64,000 nt of DNA from Sphingopyxis sp. H073 (GTDB lineage Bacteria; Pseudomonadota; Alphaproteobacteria; Sphingomonadales; Sphingomonadaceae): assembly GCF_001468395.1 (NCBI RefSeq), contig NZ_LNSG01000001.1:1-64000 (forward strand), read 5' to 3'. Under the pieces are notes generated by a model. The model had not been told where the DNA came from, made no database searches, and worked only from the letters and a program-made list of their open reading frames with translations. Position 1 is the stretch's first letter; each line of letters opens with the position of its first letter. Shown here one piece after another: positions 25,115 to 34,431 of this stretch. The translations under genes were made by a program, and so were the position numbers.

Positions 25115-26107
25115 CTATTCCAAGGGCGGGGGCGCGTCGATCAGAGGTGGTTTCAAGGGTTGACCCGCCGTTCGCGCACTGTCGATCGCGCGAATTTCCT
25201 CCTCGAAGGAGGCGACCCGGTCGCGCCAGCCTGGATGCGTCGCCGCCTGGAACGGCGGCGCGCCCTTGCGCTGACCGAAACGGGACCAGAAACGGACGGT
25301 CGCCGCCGGGTCATAGCCCGCCCCGGCGAGCAGCCACACCGACAGCCGATCGGCTTCGACTTCGGTCTGCTTGAACAGCCGCGCGCTGCGGCCGAATTGC
25401 TTGCCGAGCCCGCGGTCGACCCCCGCCGCGTCGAGCCGCGCGCGATGGCGGAGGATATTGTGCGCAAGCTCGTGCGCGATCGCGGCGGCAAGCTCGTCAT
25501 CGCTCGCTGCAAAATCGACGAGCCCCGCGCTGACTACGACAAGGCGACCGTCGGCGCCGCCAGCCGCAGCCGCGCGCGCATTGACGCGGAAGTCGCTGGC
25601 GCAGCCGGGGACAGGGTCGATCGCGGCGGCCTGACCGTCGATCCCGGCGATCATCGCACGGGCGCGCGGCGGCAGCGCGGCGAAGAGTTTTTCGAGGGCG
25701 GTCATGCGCGCGAAGGCGTCATTCCCCTCTGCCACATCCACCGGCTGGCCGTTGACGGCACCGATCGCGGCCCCGGTGCGCAGCCCGGCGGTCGCGGCGG
25801 GCGATCCCGGCGCCACCGCCGCGACAAAGGCCGTATCGGCGTCGGTCGCATGATAGGCCGCCAGCGCTTCGGCGCGGTCGTACGCGTCATAAAGCCGGGG
25901 GTCGCCCAATATCCAGCCGAACTGCGGCTGGATCGCGGGGCACCAGGCGGCGTTGGCGGTGGTCAGGCGAAAGCCGATCGTCGCGACGCGCGCCTCCTGC
26001 CGGGCGAGCAGGGCATAGCCGGTGGCGGGCGCGTCCGCCGATGCCCAAGCGGGTGCGGCGCACACGAGACCGATCAGGATCGAAAACGAACGGAGGCGGG
26101 GATGCAT
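25115..26107 (-). CDS. M48-family zinc metallopeptidase with PDZ-like segment
   Basis: The 330-residue protein has a signal peptide (ending near WASA), a central PDZ-like stretch ([26 protein letters not shown]), and a catalytic HELAH at 212-216 with the third zinc ligand in TEVEADRLS (about 249-253). It is therefore periplasmic or membrane-associated through a cleaved leader, unlike multi-pass HtpX. A role in envelope protein quality control is the usual expectation for BepA/LoiP-like M48 proteins. The gene precedes msrA on the same strand with a 56-nt spacer. Confidence 0.87.
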   Translation of the reverse strand: MHPRLRSFSILIGLVCAAPAWASADAPATGYALLARQEARVATIGFRLTTANAAWCPAIQPQFGWILGDPRLYDAYDRAEALAAYHATDADTAFVAAVAPGSPAATAGLRTGAAIGAVNGQPVDVAEGNDAFARMTALEKLFAALPPRARAMIAGIDGQAAAIDPVPGCASDFRVNARAAAAGGADGRLVVVSAGLVDFAASDDELAAAIAHELAHNILRHRARLDAAGVDRGLGKQFGRSARLFKQTEVEADRLSVWLLAGAGYDPAATVRFWSRFGQRKGAPPFQAATHPGWRDRVASFEEEIRAIDSARTAGQPLKPPLIDAPPPLE

Positions 26108-26194
26108 CGCTGCCGCTTATCAACCCGCGCCTGTCGCGACCATGAATTTTCGCCCTCTTGCCTATCGGCAGACAAGCGGCGATAGGGCGAGGCG

Positions 26195-27238
26195 ATGACG
26201 CAAGCCTCCGTGACCGTCCGGCCCTCTATCCCCCGTCCCGCCGCCCTGTCCCGCTGGCTCTGGGCCGTCGCTCTGCTCGTGATCATGGTCGTCGCGGTCG
26301 GTGGTATCACCCGCCTTACCGAATCGGGGCTGTCGATCACCGAGTGGAAGCCGGTGTCGGGCGTCCTCCCGCCGCTGACCGAGGCAGGCTGGCAGGCCGA
26401 GTTCGAGAAATACAAGCAGATCCCCGAGTATAGGGAGATCAATGCCGGAATGTCGCTCGCGGCGTTCAAGGGGATTTTCTTCTGGGAATGGCTGCACCGC
26501 ATCCTCGGTCGGCTCGTCGGCATCGCGCTGCTCGTGCCGCTTGCCTTCTTTGCCTGGCGGCGCGCGATCCCTGCGGGTTTTGGCGCGCGCCTGCTCGGCC
26601 TCGCGGCACTGGTGGGGCTGCAGGGCGCGATCGGCTGGTGGATGGTCGCCTCGGGCCTCGTCGACCGGACCGATGTCAGTCACTTCCGGCTGGCGCTCCA
26701 TTTGCTGACCGCGCTCTTTCTGCTCGCGGCGCTGGTCTGGACCGCGCGCGATTTCGCGGTGATGGCTCGCGATCCCGTTGCAGTCAGGCCGCGGCTGACC
26801 GGAGTTGCGTGGGCCGTGATCGCGATCCTCTTCGTTCAGTTGCTGCTCGGCGCATGGGTCGCCGGACTGAACGCGGGCTATGTCGCCAGCACATGGCCGT
26901 CGATGAACGACCATTTCGTGCCCGAGGGGATCGACTGGTCCCGCGGCGCCTGGTTCGCCTTTACCAACGATCCCTTCCTCCTCCATTTCCTCCATCGCTG
27001 GTGGTCGTGGGCGGCTGCGATCGCGCTGCTGCTGCTCGCGCGCACCCTCGGCCGGCGTGGTGCGCGGACCGAGGCGATGCTGCTGATCCTCGTCGTCGCG
27101 GCGCAGATGACCCTCGGCATCCTGACCGTCGTCACCGGCGTGTCGATGTGGATCGCGGTGCTGCATCAGGTCACGGGAGCGATCCTCGTCGCGACGACCG
27201 CCGCATCGCTGCACCGGCTGGGACGCCCCGCAGCATGA
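26195..27238 (+). CDS. ctaA: Heme A synthase (COX15/CtaA)
   Basis: The 347-residue, eight-helix membrane protein converts heme O to heme A for cytochrome oxidase. Family marks include GGITRLTESGLSITEWKPVSG, the EW-LHRILGRLVG loop with its conserved His, and the second heme-binding HFRLALHL and HRWWSW/HQVTG histidines. It belongs to the alphaproteobacterial/mitochondrial type. A small inverted repeat (CCTATCG/CGATAGG, 26161-26186) lies just before the start. The next gene overlaps by ATGA, and rplM-rpsI follow. Confidence 0.95.
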   Translation: MTQASVTVRPSIPRPAALSRWLWAVALLVIMVVAVGGITRLTESGLSITEWKPVSGVLPPLTEAGWQAEFEKYKQIPEYREINAGMSLAAFKGIFFWEWLHRILGRLVGIALLVPLAFFAWRRAIPAGFGARLLGLAALVGLQGAIGWWMVASGLVDRTDVSHFRLALHLLTALFLLAALVWTARDFAVMARDPVAVRPRLTGVAWAVIAILFVQLLLGAWVAGLNAGYVASTWPSMNDHFVPEGIDWSRGAWFAFTNDPFLLHFLHRWWSWAAAIALLLLARTLGRRGARTEAMLLILVVAAQMTLGILTVVTGVSMWIAVLHQVTGAILVATTAASLHRLGRPAA

Positions 27239-28020
27239 TCGCCGCGGTCCTGCTGCTGTTGGCGGGGCAGGCCGGTCCTGCTGTCCTTCCTGCGCCCGCT
27301 CCGGCGGTCGCCGGGCCGCGGGTCTTCGCGCCGCCGCTCGGGTCGCCGATGCGCTATCGTGTCACCACACGGCGGCTGTCGCGCGACGGAACGATCGCGA
27401 GCTATACGCTCGACTATCTCCTGCAATGGGAGCGTGCCGGTCGCGGCATCCGGCTTGTCGCCACGCTGCAGCGAACCGGCTCCGACGCGCGGCCCGAGCT
27501 TGCCGGGGCGTTTACCAGCCTGATGCAGCCACTCGTCGGTGAGCCTGTCACCTATCTTGTCGCGGCCGACGGCAGCAGCATCGACCTTGTCGACCCCGAC
27601 GGCCTGTGGGCGCGCGTGATGGCGCAGACAGAGGCGATGGCGGCCGCCGCCGACCGGCCCGAGGCGAAGAGCGCCGCGCGACTGCTCGCTGCCCTGTCGC
27701 CCGGCGACCGCGAAAAACTCGCGACCGCCGACATTCGCGCGCTGGTCGCCACGGCCAACGCCGATATCCCGGCGTCCTCCGGCGCGGGGGTGGCGGTGCG
27801 CCAGGACGGCAACTTGCGCACGATCGCGCGCACCGAGCGAGGCGAAGTTTCCGCGCGGGCAGGGGCGCCGCAGCCCCTCGTGGTGGAGCGGAACTGGACC
27901 GTCGACACCGCGACCGGGCTTCTGATCGCCGAGCGGCGGCAAAGCTGGCTGACCGGCCCCGCAGGCGACGAACGACAGCTCGCCGAGGAGCAGATTCGCG
28001 AACTCGATGCCGACAGATAA
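27235..28020 (+). CDS. Exported hypothetical protein coupled to ctaA
   Basis: The 261-residue protein opens [17 protein letters not shown], a plausible signal peptide, followed by a Pro/Ala-rich stretch and a soluble domain with the segment [30 protein letters not shown]. No catalytic motif or recognised family. It overlaps ctaA by ATGA, so it is translated together with heme A synthase; a role in the envelope or oxidase assembly would be guesswork. Confidence 0.75.
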   Translation: MIAAVLLLLAGQAGPAVLPAPAPAVAGPRVFAPPLGSPMRYRVTTRRLSRDGTIASYTLDYLLQWERAGRGIRLVATLQRTGSDARPELAGAFTSLMQPLVGEPVTYLVAADGSSIDLVDPDGLWARVMAQTEAMAAAADRPEAKSAARLLAALSPGDREKLATADIRALVATANADIPASSGAGVAVRQDGNLRTIARTERGEVSARAGAPQPLVVERNWTVDTATGLLIAERRQSWLTGPAGDERQLAEEQIRELDADR

Positions 28021-28202
28021 TTGCGCGGTATCATAATACCCGTCAGCAAAGCCGCCGAATCATTGACTTTCGCTGCATTTGCCGTCATTGGCCCGCTCCG
28101 AAGCGCCGCTGCGTCCATTTGCGACAGGCGGCGCGGTTTGTTTCGGGGCGCCCGGTACGGTTATCGGGAGGGCTCCGGTCCATATCTGTCAAGGAGCGTG
28201 CC

Positions 28203-28682
28203 ATGAAGGCGCTGACCAAGACGACCGCTTCGGCGAACGCCGGCACGGTCGAAAAGAAATGGGTGCTGATCGACGCCGACGGTCTCGTCGTGGGCCGCGT
28301 CGCGTCGATCATCGCCAACATCCTGCGCGGCAAGCACAAGCCGTCGTTCACCCCGCACGTCGATTGCGGTGACAATGTCATCGTCATCAACGCCGAGAAG
28401 GTGGCGTTCACCGGCAAGAAGCTGCAGGACAAGCGCTATTACAAGCACACCGGCTATGCCGGCGGCATCAAGGAAACCAGCCCCCAGAAGGTTCTGGAAG
28501 GCCGTTTCCCCGAGCGCGTGCTCGAAAAGGCCGTCGAACGCATGATCCCGCGCGGCCCGCTCGGCCGCCAGCAGATGCGCAACCTGCGCATCTTCGCGGG
28601 CACCGAACATCCGCATGAAGGGCAGAGCCCCGAAGTGATCGACGTCGCGTCGATGAACCGCAAGAACAAGGTGGGTGCATAA
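28203..28682 (+). CDS. rplM: 50S ribosomal protein L13
   Basis: The 159-residue protein contains the L13 core ([66 protein letters not shown]) and has a short N-terminal extension compared with E. coli (142 residues). It binds 23S rRNA early in large-subunit assembly. AAGGAG precedes the start. TTGACT at 28063-28068 is a possible -35, but no clear -10 is seen. It overlaps rpsI by TAATG. Confidence 0.98.
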   Translation: MKALTKTTASANAGTVEKKWVLIDADGLVVGRVASIIANILRGKHKPSFTPHVDCGDNVIVINAEKVAFTGKKLQDKRYYKHTGYAGGIKETSPQKVLEGRFPERVLEKAVERMIPRGPLGRQQMRNLRIFAGTEHPHEGQSPEVIDVASMNRKNKVGA

Positions 28683-29179
28683 TGGCCGACGAACAGACCA
28701 TGACCGATCTCAAGGATCTCGCCGGCGCCGTCGAAGGCACCGTCGCTCCGGCTGCTCCGACCGCTCCGCTTCGCGAGAAGCAGGTCGACAAGCAGGGCCG
28801 CGCCTATGCAACCGGCCGCCGCAAGGACGCCGTCGCCCGCGTGTGGGTCAAGCCCGGTACGGGCAAGATCACCGTCAACGGCCGCGACCAGGAAGTCTAT
28901 TTCGCGCGTCCGACGCTGCGCCTCGTCATCAACCAGCCCTTCGGCCTGACCGAACGCACTGGCCAGTATGACGTGATCGCGACCGTCAAGGGCGGTGGCC
29001 TGTCGGGCCAGGCCGGTGCGGTTCTGCACGGCATCGCGCAGGCGCTGACCCGCTTCGAACCGGCGCTGCGCAGCCCGGTCAAGGCGGCTGGCTTCCTGAC
29101 CCGCGACAGCCGCGCAGTCGAGCGTAAGAAGTACGGCAAGGCAAAGGCCCGCCGCAGCTTCCAGTTCTCGAAGCGTTAA
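28682..29179 (+). CDS. rpsI: 30S ribosomal protein S9
   Basis: The 165-residue protein has the S9 core ([37 protein letters not shown]) and ends in the universal SKR, which reaches the P-site tRNA. The first 35 residues ([20 protein letters not shown]) are an acidic and Ala/Pro-rich extension absent from E. coli S9 (130 residues) but common in alphaproteobacteria. It is translationally coupled to rplM and followed by a terminator. Confidence 0.98.
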   Translation: MADEQTMTDLKDLAGAVEGTVAPAAPTAPLREKQVDKQGRAYATGRRKDAVARVWVKPGTGKITVNGRDQEVYFARPTLRLVINQPFGLTERTGQYDVIATVKGGGLSGQAGAVLHGIAQALTRFEPALRSPVKAAGFLTRDSRAVERKKYGKAKARRSFQFSKR

Positions 29180-29208
29180 GAGCTTTTTCCGCCGACGGGT
29201 GGAGAAGG

Positions 29209-29241
29209 AAAGGGCGGTCCGGCAACGGGCCGCCCTTTTTC
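29209..29241 (+). terminator. Rho-independent terminator of rplM-rpsI
   Basis: A 13-bp stem (29209-29221 with 29226-29238, one G-U pair) ends in a run of five T. Confidence 0.92.
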
Positions 29242-29252
29242 GTGTCGGCTTT

Positions 29253-29345
29253 GGGGTGGATTCCAGACATTCGTCACCCCGGACTTGGTCCGGGGTCCAC
29301 GACTTCAACGCCGCGCTGGATCCCGGATCAAGTCCGGGATGACGA
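29253..29345. repeat. Intergenic palindromic repeat (CCGGACTTGATCCGG class), complete copy
   Basis: The arms start at TCGTCACCCCGGACTTGGTC (29271) and end at AAGTCCGGGATGACGA (29345). This is the uninterrupted counterpart of the copy at 1094-1207 and shares the preceding GGGTGGATTCC. Confidence 0.85.
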
Positions 29346-29361
29346 AGAGGGGATGTCAAAA

Positions 29362-29381
29362 TTGGGGTGGGGAGCGGACGT
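29362..29381. repeat. 20-bp repeat TTGGGGTGGGGAGCGGACGT
   Basis: It matches 8231-8250 at 19 of 20 positions and touches the stop codon of the next minus-strand gene. Confidence 0.6.
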
Positions 29382-29641
29382 CAGCGGACATTCGCTAATG
29401 TTTGTGGCTCGTTTGGCGCCCACTTGTAGAGCGCAACGATTATCCGCCAACCGGCCAAAGCTAGGATGGCCAAGCCCACTGGAACCAGCAACTGCAACAA
29501 CACGTTCGGCGAAAACGACGTGAGGACTACCTCAAAAAGGACCACCCATGCCAAGGCTCCGAGCAGTATGGCAATTATGAACGCAACGGCGAAACGGCGA
29601 ATCCATATCCTCATTCGCGAACTATGAGCTTCAATCCGCAT
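29381..29641 (-). CDS. Small two-helix membrane protein
   Basis: The 86-residue protein MRIEAHSSRMRIWIRRF has two hydrophobic helices (about residues 17-42 and 45-70, with LLQLLVPVGLAILALAGWRI) and a short C-terminal tail. No family recognised. Local GC content is clearly lower than in the neighbours, and it sits between a palindromic repeat and the phosphotransferase gene, which suggests a recently acquired or fast-evolving gene. The start could also be the ATG at 29614. Confidence 0.55.
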   Translation of the reverse strand: MRIEAHSSRMRIWIRRFAVAFIIAILLGALAWVVLFEVVLTSFSPNVLLQLLVPVGLAILALAGWRIIVALYKWAPNEPQTLANVR

Positions 29642-29670
29642 GCCCGCAATCGGTCGAAACCCGCCATTTT

Positions 29671-30714
29671 CTATAGCAGCTCCAAACTTCCCAGCGCGAG
29701 CGCCTGGCGCGCCGGGCGTTCGGCCATGACCGCGAACATCTCGTCGCCGCGCGCCGTGCGCTCGACATTCATCGACGCAAACACCGCCATGAAATAGCCG
29801 CTGAGCGCGCCGACGCGATAGTCGGTCCAGAGCGCGGCCGCGTCGGGGGCGATCCCGCGCGTGCGGAGTGCCGCGATCCAGTGATCGAAGGCCGGTCGGT
29901 CGGCCGCCGCGCGCTCGAACGGATCGGCGATGCTGGTGCCGACCAGATAGGCGAGATCGGTCGCGCCGCTGCCGCGTCCCAGCGTCTGCCAGTCGACGAG
30001 CCAGCAGCGCTCGCCGTCGGGCGCGAAGAGGATATTGTCGATGCGCAGGTCGCCGTGAACGATCGTGCGCGCCGATGTCTGCCGCGAGAGATAGGCGTCG
30101 AGCCGGTCCACGATCCCCGCGCCGAGGTCGAGCACCTCAGGGGCGAGCCGCGTCGCATAGCGTTCGCGAAAGCCCGCGTAGAGCTGCGGGAAAAGCGAGC
30201 GGATCACATCGCCGTTGTCGCGTGCGAGCCAGGGCAAGGTGTCGAGGCGGACGTCGTTCCAGAGGAGAGCGTGCAGCCCGGCAGCGGCGTCGATGCAGGG
30301 AATAAGACTGGCGAGACCCAGCCCGGCGAGCTGGTCGCCTTGCCGCGCCGGGGTGAGGTCTGAGAGGATCAGGATGAAGTCGACGTCATCGTCCGCGATC
30401 TCGGCATGATGGCACACCGGCGCTGCGACCCCGCTACCCGCCGCGAGTTCGCGATACCAGCTCACTTCCTTGACATAGGTGCCGGTGATCTTTGCGATAT
30501 GGCGGCTCGCCGGATCATGGCTCGGGCATTTGGCGATGACCGAGGCGGGCGCGTCGACCCCGTCCGCCCAGTCGAGCGTCAGGCGAAAGCTGTCGCACAT
30601 CTGCCCGGTGCCGACCTTGGCGACGGTAAAGCCGTGGAGCGCGGTGGCTTCCTGCCCAAGCTTGCTGGCGAGCCACGCGGGCGCCATCGCCTCGGGCGAG
30701 GTCGGGAAGCTCAA
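29671..30714 (-). CDS. Aminoglycoside-phosphotransferase-fold protein
   Basis: The 347-residue kinase-like protein has the APH catalytic loop IVHGDLRIDNIL and the metal-binding aspartate in WLVDWQTLGRG. This is the branch found next to acyl-CoA dehydrogenases and fatty-acid genes (DUF1679/EcKinase-like), not an obvious antibiotic-resistance APH. Substrate unknown. Its start overlaps the end of the upstream gene by ATGA (30711-30714), so the two are coproduced. Confidence 0.82.
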   Translation of the reverse strand: MSFPTSPEAMAPAWLASKLGQEATALHGFTVAKVGTGQMCDSFRLTLDWADGVDAPASVIAKCPSHDPASRHIAKITGTYVKEVSWYRELAAGSGVAAPVCHHAEIADDDVDFILILSDLTPARQGDQLAGLGLASLIPCIDAAAGLHALLWNDVRLDTLPWLARDNGDVIRSLFPQLYAGFRERYATRLAPEVLDLGAGIVDRLDAYLSRQTSARTIVHGDLRIDNILFAPDGERCWLVDWQTLGRGSGATDLAYLVGTSIADPFERAAADRPAFDHWIAALRTRGIAPDAAALWTDYRVGALSGYFMAVFASMNVERTARGDEMFAVMAERPARQALALGSLELL

Positions 30715-31802
30715 GCGACGGGGTCCAGCAAGCCGGAAAGGCCGGTCGGTGCGTGCGGGCCGACGAACAATTGTTCGAGGACACCGACGCCGCGATGCGT
30801 GCCGCCGCCGTCGGTCAGTTCGGCGGTAACGAGCGCCTGGATGTGCATAGCGAGCGGATTGCCCCAGCCGCGCTCGGCCTCGGTCATGCGGTCGTGGGCG
30901 ATCGCCGGTTCGGGGCCGTGGTCGAGACCGTGCCCCCAGAGCGGATGCGTGTAGCCGAGCCCGCTCATCGCGAAGACGGCGCCGTTGGGGCTAAGCGTCA
31001 GCGACCTGCCGCCACCGAGCTCGGCCGTCATCCGCGCGACCCGCCGCGTGCCCGGTTGCCAGCCGACGGTAAAGCTCGCGGCGTCGAAATGCTGTTCGGT
31101 GCCCCCGTCTCCGACGATCACCGCGCGCCGATTCCACGGATTGCCTTCGCGATCGTCGTTGCTGTGGAAGAAGAGCGAGCGACCCTCGAAATTGCATGGC
31201 GTCCACAGCCAGAAGAACTGGGTGAAATTGCCCTCTGGCGGCGGCTGTGGCTCGCTTGCGCCGACGGGACGCACGCCCCAGCTGCGGTCGCGCGTTCCGC
31301 TCCAGCTATCGTCGACCGCGATCCGCTCGCCGTCCACCGACAGCCAGCCCGACCAACGGCCGTTCTGCGTCATCCGCGTATAGTCCATGAACAGCCGCGT
31401 GCCGTTGCGGCGGATGAAGCGCGGTTCCTCGATCGGGAAATGGCGGCCGGTAAAGACCAGTTCGGCGGCGAGGGGGCCGTCGTTGGCCGCGATGCGCAGG
31501 GTCAGGCATTCGAGCGGCGCGTCGATGCCGATGGCGATCGGGCCGACCGACAGGTCGAGCCGTTCACCACCCGAACGGCGGCTGGCGCGCAGATTATACT
31601 GCACCCCGTCGACGATGACGCAGAAACTCGCGTCGACGATGCCGAGCTGCGGATAGAAGCCCATCGCGGCGGCGAAGAAAACCGACCCGTCGGGGCTGTA
31701 GCCGTTGAAGAAATAGCGGTCGTAGAAGTTGCGGTCGGTCCCCGCGAACGCAACCGGTTCGCTGGTCTGGTGGAGCGGAAAGTCGTCGCCCTTGGTCAGC
31801 AT
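30711..31802 (-). CDS. Unrecognised beta-rich protein paired with a phosphotransferase-fold gene
   Basis: About 363 residues, no signal peptide or membrane helix. The sequence is rich in beta strands with aromatic patches (NFYDRYFFNGYSPDGSVFFA, FTQFFWLWTPCNF), like the lipocalin-like DUF7064/AttH-type proteins, but I cannot confirm a family. Two substrate-pocket-like segments, RDRSWGVRP and SNDDREGNPWNRRAV, stand out. GAGGA upstream of the ATG at 31802 supports this start. Coupling to the kinase-like gene suggests a shared lipid or isoprenoid substrate, which is inference. Confidence 0.7.
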   Translation of the reverse strand: MLTKGDDFPLHQTSEPVAFAGTDRNFYDRYFFNGYSPDGSVFFAAAMGFYPQLGIVDASFCVIVDGVQYNLRASRRSGGERLDLSVGPIAIGIDAPLECLTLRIAANDGPLAAELVFTGRHFPIEEPRFIRRNGTRLFMDYTRMTQNGRWSGWLSVDGERIAVDDSWSGTRDRSWGVRPVGASEPQPPPEGNFTQFFWLWTPCNFEGRSLFFHSNDDREGNPWNRRAVIVGDGGTEQHFDAASFTVGWQPGTRRVARMTAELGGGRSLTLSPNGAVFAMSGLGYTHPLWGHGLDHGPEPAIAHDRMTEAERGWGNPLAMHIQALVTAELTDGGGTHRGVGVLEQLFVGPHAPTGLSGLLDPVA

Positions 31803-31905
31803 ATGTCCTCGTCCCGTTTTTTGTTGCAACGTATCGCGGGACTTGACGGAAGGGAAGGGATGTCGGGTTGGGGGCGATCGCTGTCATTGCTGACGTGATC
31901 CTGAT

Positions 31906-31923
31906 CCCCGGCGAAAGCCGGGG
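31906..31923. repeat. Single-arm palindrome CCCCGGCGAAAGCCGGGG
   Basis: It is the same 18-bp core that forms both arms at 59700-59754. It lies between ispG and the downstream minus-strand gene and could act as a terminator for ispG. Confidence 0.7.
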
Positions 31924-31951
31924 CCGACCGAAGCCCGCCTTATCGTTGCTG

Positions 31952-33103
31952 TCAGGCCGCCTTGCCGTGCAGCGTGTCCATGCTCACCGCGCTGCCCGCG
32001 TCGATCTCCGCCGCCTTTGCCTCAACCAGCTTGACGATGTGCGCGATCATGTCGTCGTCCTCGACATGGTGGTCGGTGACGCCCGAGAGATAGACCATGT
32101 GGCGGCCGTTGCCGCCGCCGGTGATGCCGATGTCGGTTTCGCGGGCCTCGCCGGGGCCGTTGACGACGCAGCCGAGGACCGAGAGCGACATCGGGGTCTT
32201 GATGTGGCCGAGCGCATCCTCGAGCGCCTGGACGGTGCGGATGACGTCGAAGCCCTGTCGCGCGCAGCTGGGGCAGGAGACGACGCGGACGCCCCGGGTG
32301 CGCAGGCCCAAGGATTTCAGGATTTCATATCCGACGCGCACTTCCTCTTCGGGTTCGGCCGACAGGCTGACGCGGATCGTGTCGCCGACGCCCGCCCAGA
32401 GGAGATTGCCGATGCCGAGCGCGCTCTTCACCGTGCCGCCAATCAGCCCGCCCGCCTCGGTGATGCCGAGGTGCAGCGGGCAGTCGACCGCGTCGGCGAG
32501 CTGCATGTACGCGGCGACCGCGAGGAAGACGTCGCTGGCCTTCACCGCGACCTTATAGTCGTGGAAATCATGATCCTGGAGCAGCTTGATATGGTCGAGC
32601 GCGCTTTCGACGAGCGCCTCGGGGCAGGGCTCGCCATATTTCTCGAGCAGGTCTTTTTCGAGACTGCCGGCGTTGACGCCGATGCGGATCGCGCAGCCGT
32701 TCGCCTTCGCGGCGCGGACGACTTCGCCGACGCGCTCGCTGCTGCCGATATTGCCGGGGTTGATGCGCAGGCAGGCGGCGCCGGCGTCGGCGGCCTCTAA
32801 GGCCCGCTTGTAGTGGAAATGGATGTCGGCGATGATCGGGATGCGCGCGGCGCGGACGATCTTGCCGAGCGCGGCCGTCGAATCGGTGTCGGGGCACGAG
32901 ACGCGGATCAGGTCGGCGCCGGCCTCTTCGCAGCGGCGAATCTGGTCGATCGTCGCCACGGCGTCGCTGGTCAGCGTGTTCGTCATCGTCTGCACCGTGA
33001 TCGGCGCGCCGCCGCCGACCGGGACGTTGCCGACCATGATCTGGCGACTCGTCCGTCGCGCGATGTCGCGCCAGGGGCGCAGGCCGGGATTGTGATCGCT
33101 CAT
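31952..33103 (-). CDS. ispG: 4-hydroxy-3-methylbut-2-enyl-diphosphate synthase (flavodoxin)
   Basis: The 383-residue [4Fe-4S] enzyme carries out the penultimate step of the MEP isoprenoid pathway, reducing MEcPP to HMBPP. It has the TIM-barrel start [34 protein letters not shown], and the C-terminal cluster ligands in [12 protein letters not shown] and [13 protein letters not shown]. The ATG at 33103 ([11 protein letters not shown]) is chosen for family length; the open frame upstream to 33205 is not conserved-looking. The 258-bp gap to the divergent porin gene holds both promoters but no gene. Confidence 0.96.
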   Translation of the reverse strand: MSDHNPGLRPWRDIARRTSRQIMVGNVPVGGGAPITVQTMTNTLTSDAVATIDQIRRCEEAGADLIRVSCPDTDSTAALGKIVRAARIPIIADIHFHYKRALEAADAGAACLRINPGNIGSSERVGEVVRAAKANGCAIRIGVNAGSLEKDLLEKYGEPCPEALVESALDHIKLLQDHDFHDYKVAVKASDVFLAVAAYMQLADAVDCPLHLGITEAGGLIGGTVKSALGIGNLLWAGVGDTIRVSLSAEPEEEVRVGYEILKSLGLRTRGVRVVSCPSCARQGFDVIRTVQALEDALGHIKTPMSLSVLGCVVNGPGEARETDIGITGGGNGRHMVYLSGVTDHHVEDDDMIAHIVKLVEAKAAEIDAGSAVSMDTLHGKAA

Positions 33104-33361
33104 GACATAGCCTGAAAAGAGGGGAGATATGCGTCGCTCTTTAGCGGCCGCGCGCGCGCTTGGCAAAGCGCAAGCGCGGCCCCGCCGCTGTTGCTCGAAA
33201 GACACAGTTCACCAGCTAATGCGCATGGAGGCGCAATTTTTGTTTGTGCAATGCAGCAAAATCGGCAATTTCATCTCGTTCGTCGCTACATGCCCGTGCA
33301 GAGGCGTGAGCGCGCACGGCAGGTTGGGACGATCCGGTTTGTTTTTTAGGGGGATCAACCC

Positions 33362-34114
33362 ATGAAGTTTCTCACCAAAGCCTGCTTCGGCATGCTCCTC
33401 GCTGCGTCGGCGCTGTCGACACCTGCTTTCGCTGAGGAAGAAGAAGGGGCCAGCGGTCCGCTCACGCTCAACGGCGGGATTGCCGTGACCAGCGACTATC
33501 GTTTCCGCGGTGTCTCGCTTTCGAACGAAAAGGTCGCGGTGCAGCCGTGGCTGACGCTGAGCCACGAAAGCGGCTTCTACGTCGGTGCATGGGGTTCGAC
33601 CTTCCCCGACAGCCCGGCCTACGGCAAGTTCGAGCTCGACCTCTATGGCGGCTATGCGACCGAGATCGCGCCGGGCACCAAGGTCGACGTCGGCGTCACC
33701 TATTACACCTATCCGGGCAGCGACGACGGCGGCGCCCCGACCGACTATTTCGAAGTCATCGGCAAGCTGACGCAGAGCCTCGGTCCCGTTTCGGCGACCG
33801 GCACGGTCGCCTATGCCTGGGATCAGAAGTCGCTGGGCAGCGACGACAATATCTATCTGAACCTCGGCCTCGGCTATGGCATCCCCGATTCGCCGGTCAC
33901 ACTGACCGCGGGTGTCGGTTACACCGACGGTTCGCTCGGCCTCGTCTCGGCCGATGGCAACTATCTCGACTGGTCGGTGGGTGCGTCCTTCGCTGCCGGT
34001 CCGGCGACGCTATCGGTCCAGTATATCGACACCGACGTCAAGAAGTCGGGCGTCAAGGCGATCGACACGCTCTACGATCCGACCGTGGTCTTTACGCTGG
34101 GCGTCGCATTCTGA
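33362..34114 (+). CDS. TorF-family putative porin
   Basis: The 250-residue protein has a signal peptide (cleaved after TPAFA), an acidic mature start, and the family opening LNGGIAVTSDYRFRGVSLSNEKVAVQPWL. It has alternating beta strands throughout and a C-terminal Phe for BAM recognition, all typical of the TIGR02001 outer-membrane proteins. The transported substrate is unknown. It is preceded by a GGGGGATCAACC leader and followed by a terminator. Confidence 0.9.
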   Translation: MKFLTKACFGMLLAASALSTPAFAEEEEGASGPLTLNGGIAVTSDYRFRGVSLSNEKVAVQPWLTLSHESGFYVGAWGSTFPDSPAYGKFELDLYGGYATEIAPGTKVDVGVTYYTYPGSDDGGAPTDYFEVIGKLTQSLGPVSATGTVAYAWDQKSLGSDDNIYLNLGLGYGIPDSPVTLTAGVGYTDGSLGLVSADGNYLDWSVGASFAAGPATLSVQYIDTDVKKSGVKAIDTLYDPTVVFTLGVAF

Positions 34115-34145
34115 TCGCCTAGCGGGTCAGCGACCACGCGCTCGA

Positions 34146-34180
34146 GGGGGCGGTCTCTGGGGGGAGGCCGTCCCCTTTTG
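34146..34180 (+). terminator. Terminator after the TorF porin gene
   Basis: A GC-rich imperfect hairpin (GGGGGCGGTCTC with GGAGGCCGTCCCC) is followed by TTTT. Confidence 0.65.
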
Positions 34181-34224
34181 CTATGCGCGGGCCAATGCGT
34201 TCCGGTCTTGCGCTACCGCTCCCG

Positions 34225-34253
34225 TTGACAGCGCGGTGCCCAAATCCTATATC
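34225..34253 (+). promoter_or_regulatory. Sigma-70-type promoter for rpoBC
   Basis: TTGACA (34225-34230), exactly 17 nt, then TATATC (34248-34253). Transcription would start near 34260, about 170 nt before the rpoB start codon. Confidence 0.75.
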
Positions 34254-34341
34254 GCGTCCACACCCGATCGTCCGGGAAGCGGCCTGACTTTGCGCAACGG
34301 GCCACAGGAATAGGGCGGTAGGGATTTCGAGATGCGTTGGA

Positions 34342-34381
34342 AAGCTGCGGTAAACCGGCAACGGTTGCTTGCGGCTTTTTT
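34342..34381 (+). terminator. Terminator-like hairpin in the rpoB leader (possible attenuator)
   Basis: AAGCTGC (34342-34348) pairs with GCGGCTT (34371-34377), and inner AACCG/CGGTT adds five base pairs around a GCAA loop; six T follow. It lies downstream of the promoter and upstream of rpoB, so it would end a fraction of rpoBC transcripts. Confidence 0.6.
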
Positions 34382-34431
34382 GCGTCTCTCCCGCGCTCGC
34401 GAGCTATTTTTTTAAGGCGAGACAATCACTT

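Noticed and set aside
26161-26186. Inverted repeat CCTATCG/CGATAGG before ctaA as an operator
   Set aside because: Short arms with a long 12-nt loop and a single occurrence; too weak to claim as a regulatory site.
28021-28040. GGTAT-CATA-ATACC as a terminator after the ctaA-coupled gene
   Set aside because: The stem is only 5 bp and no T-run follows.
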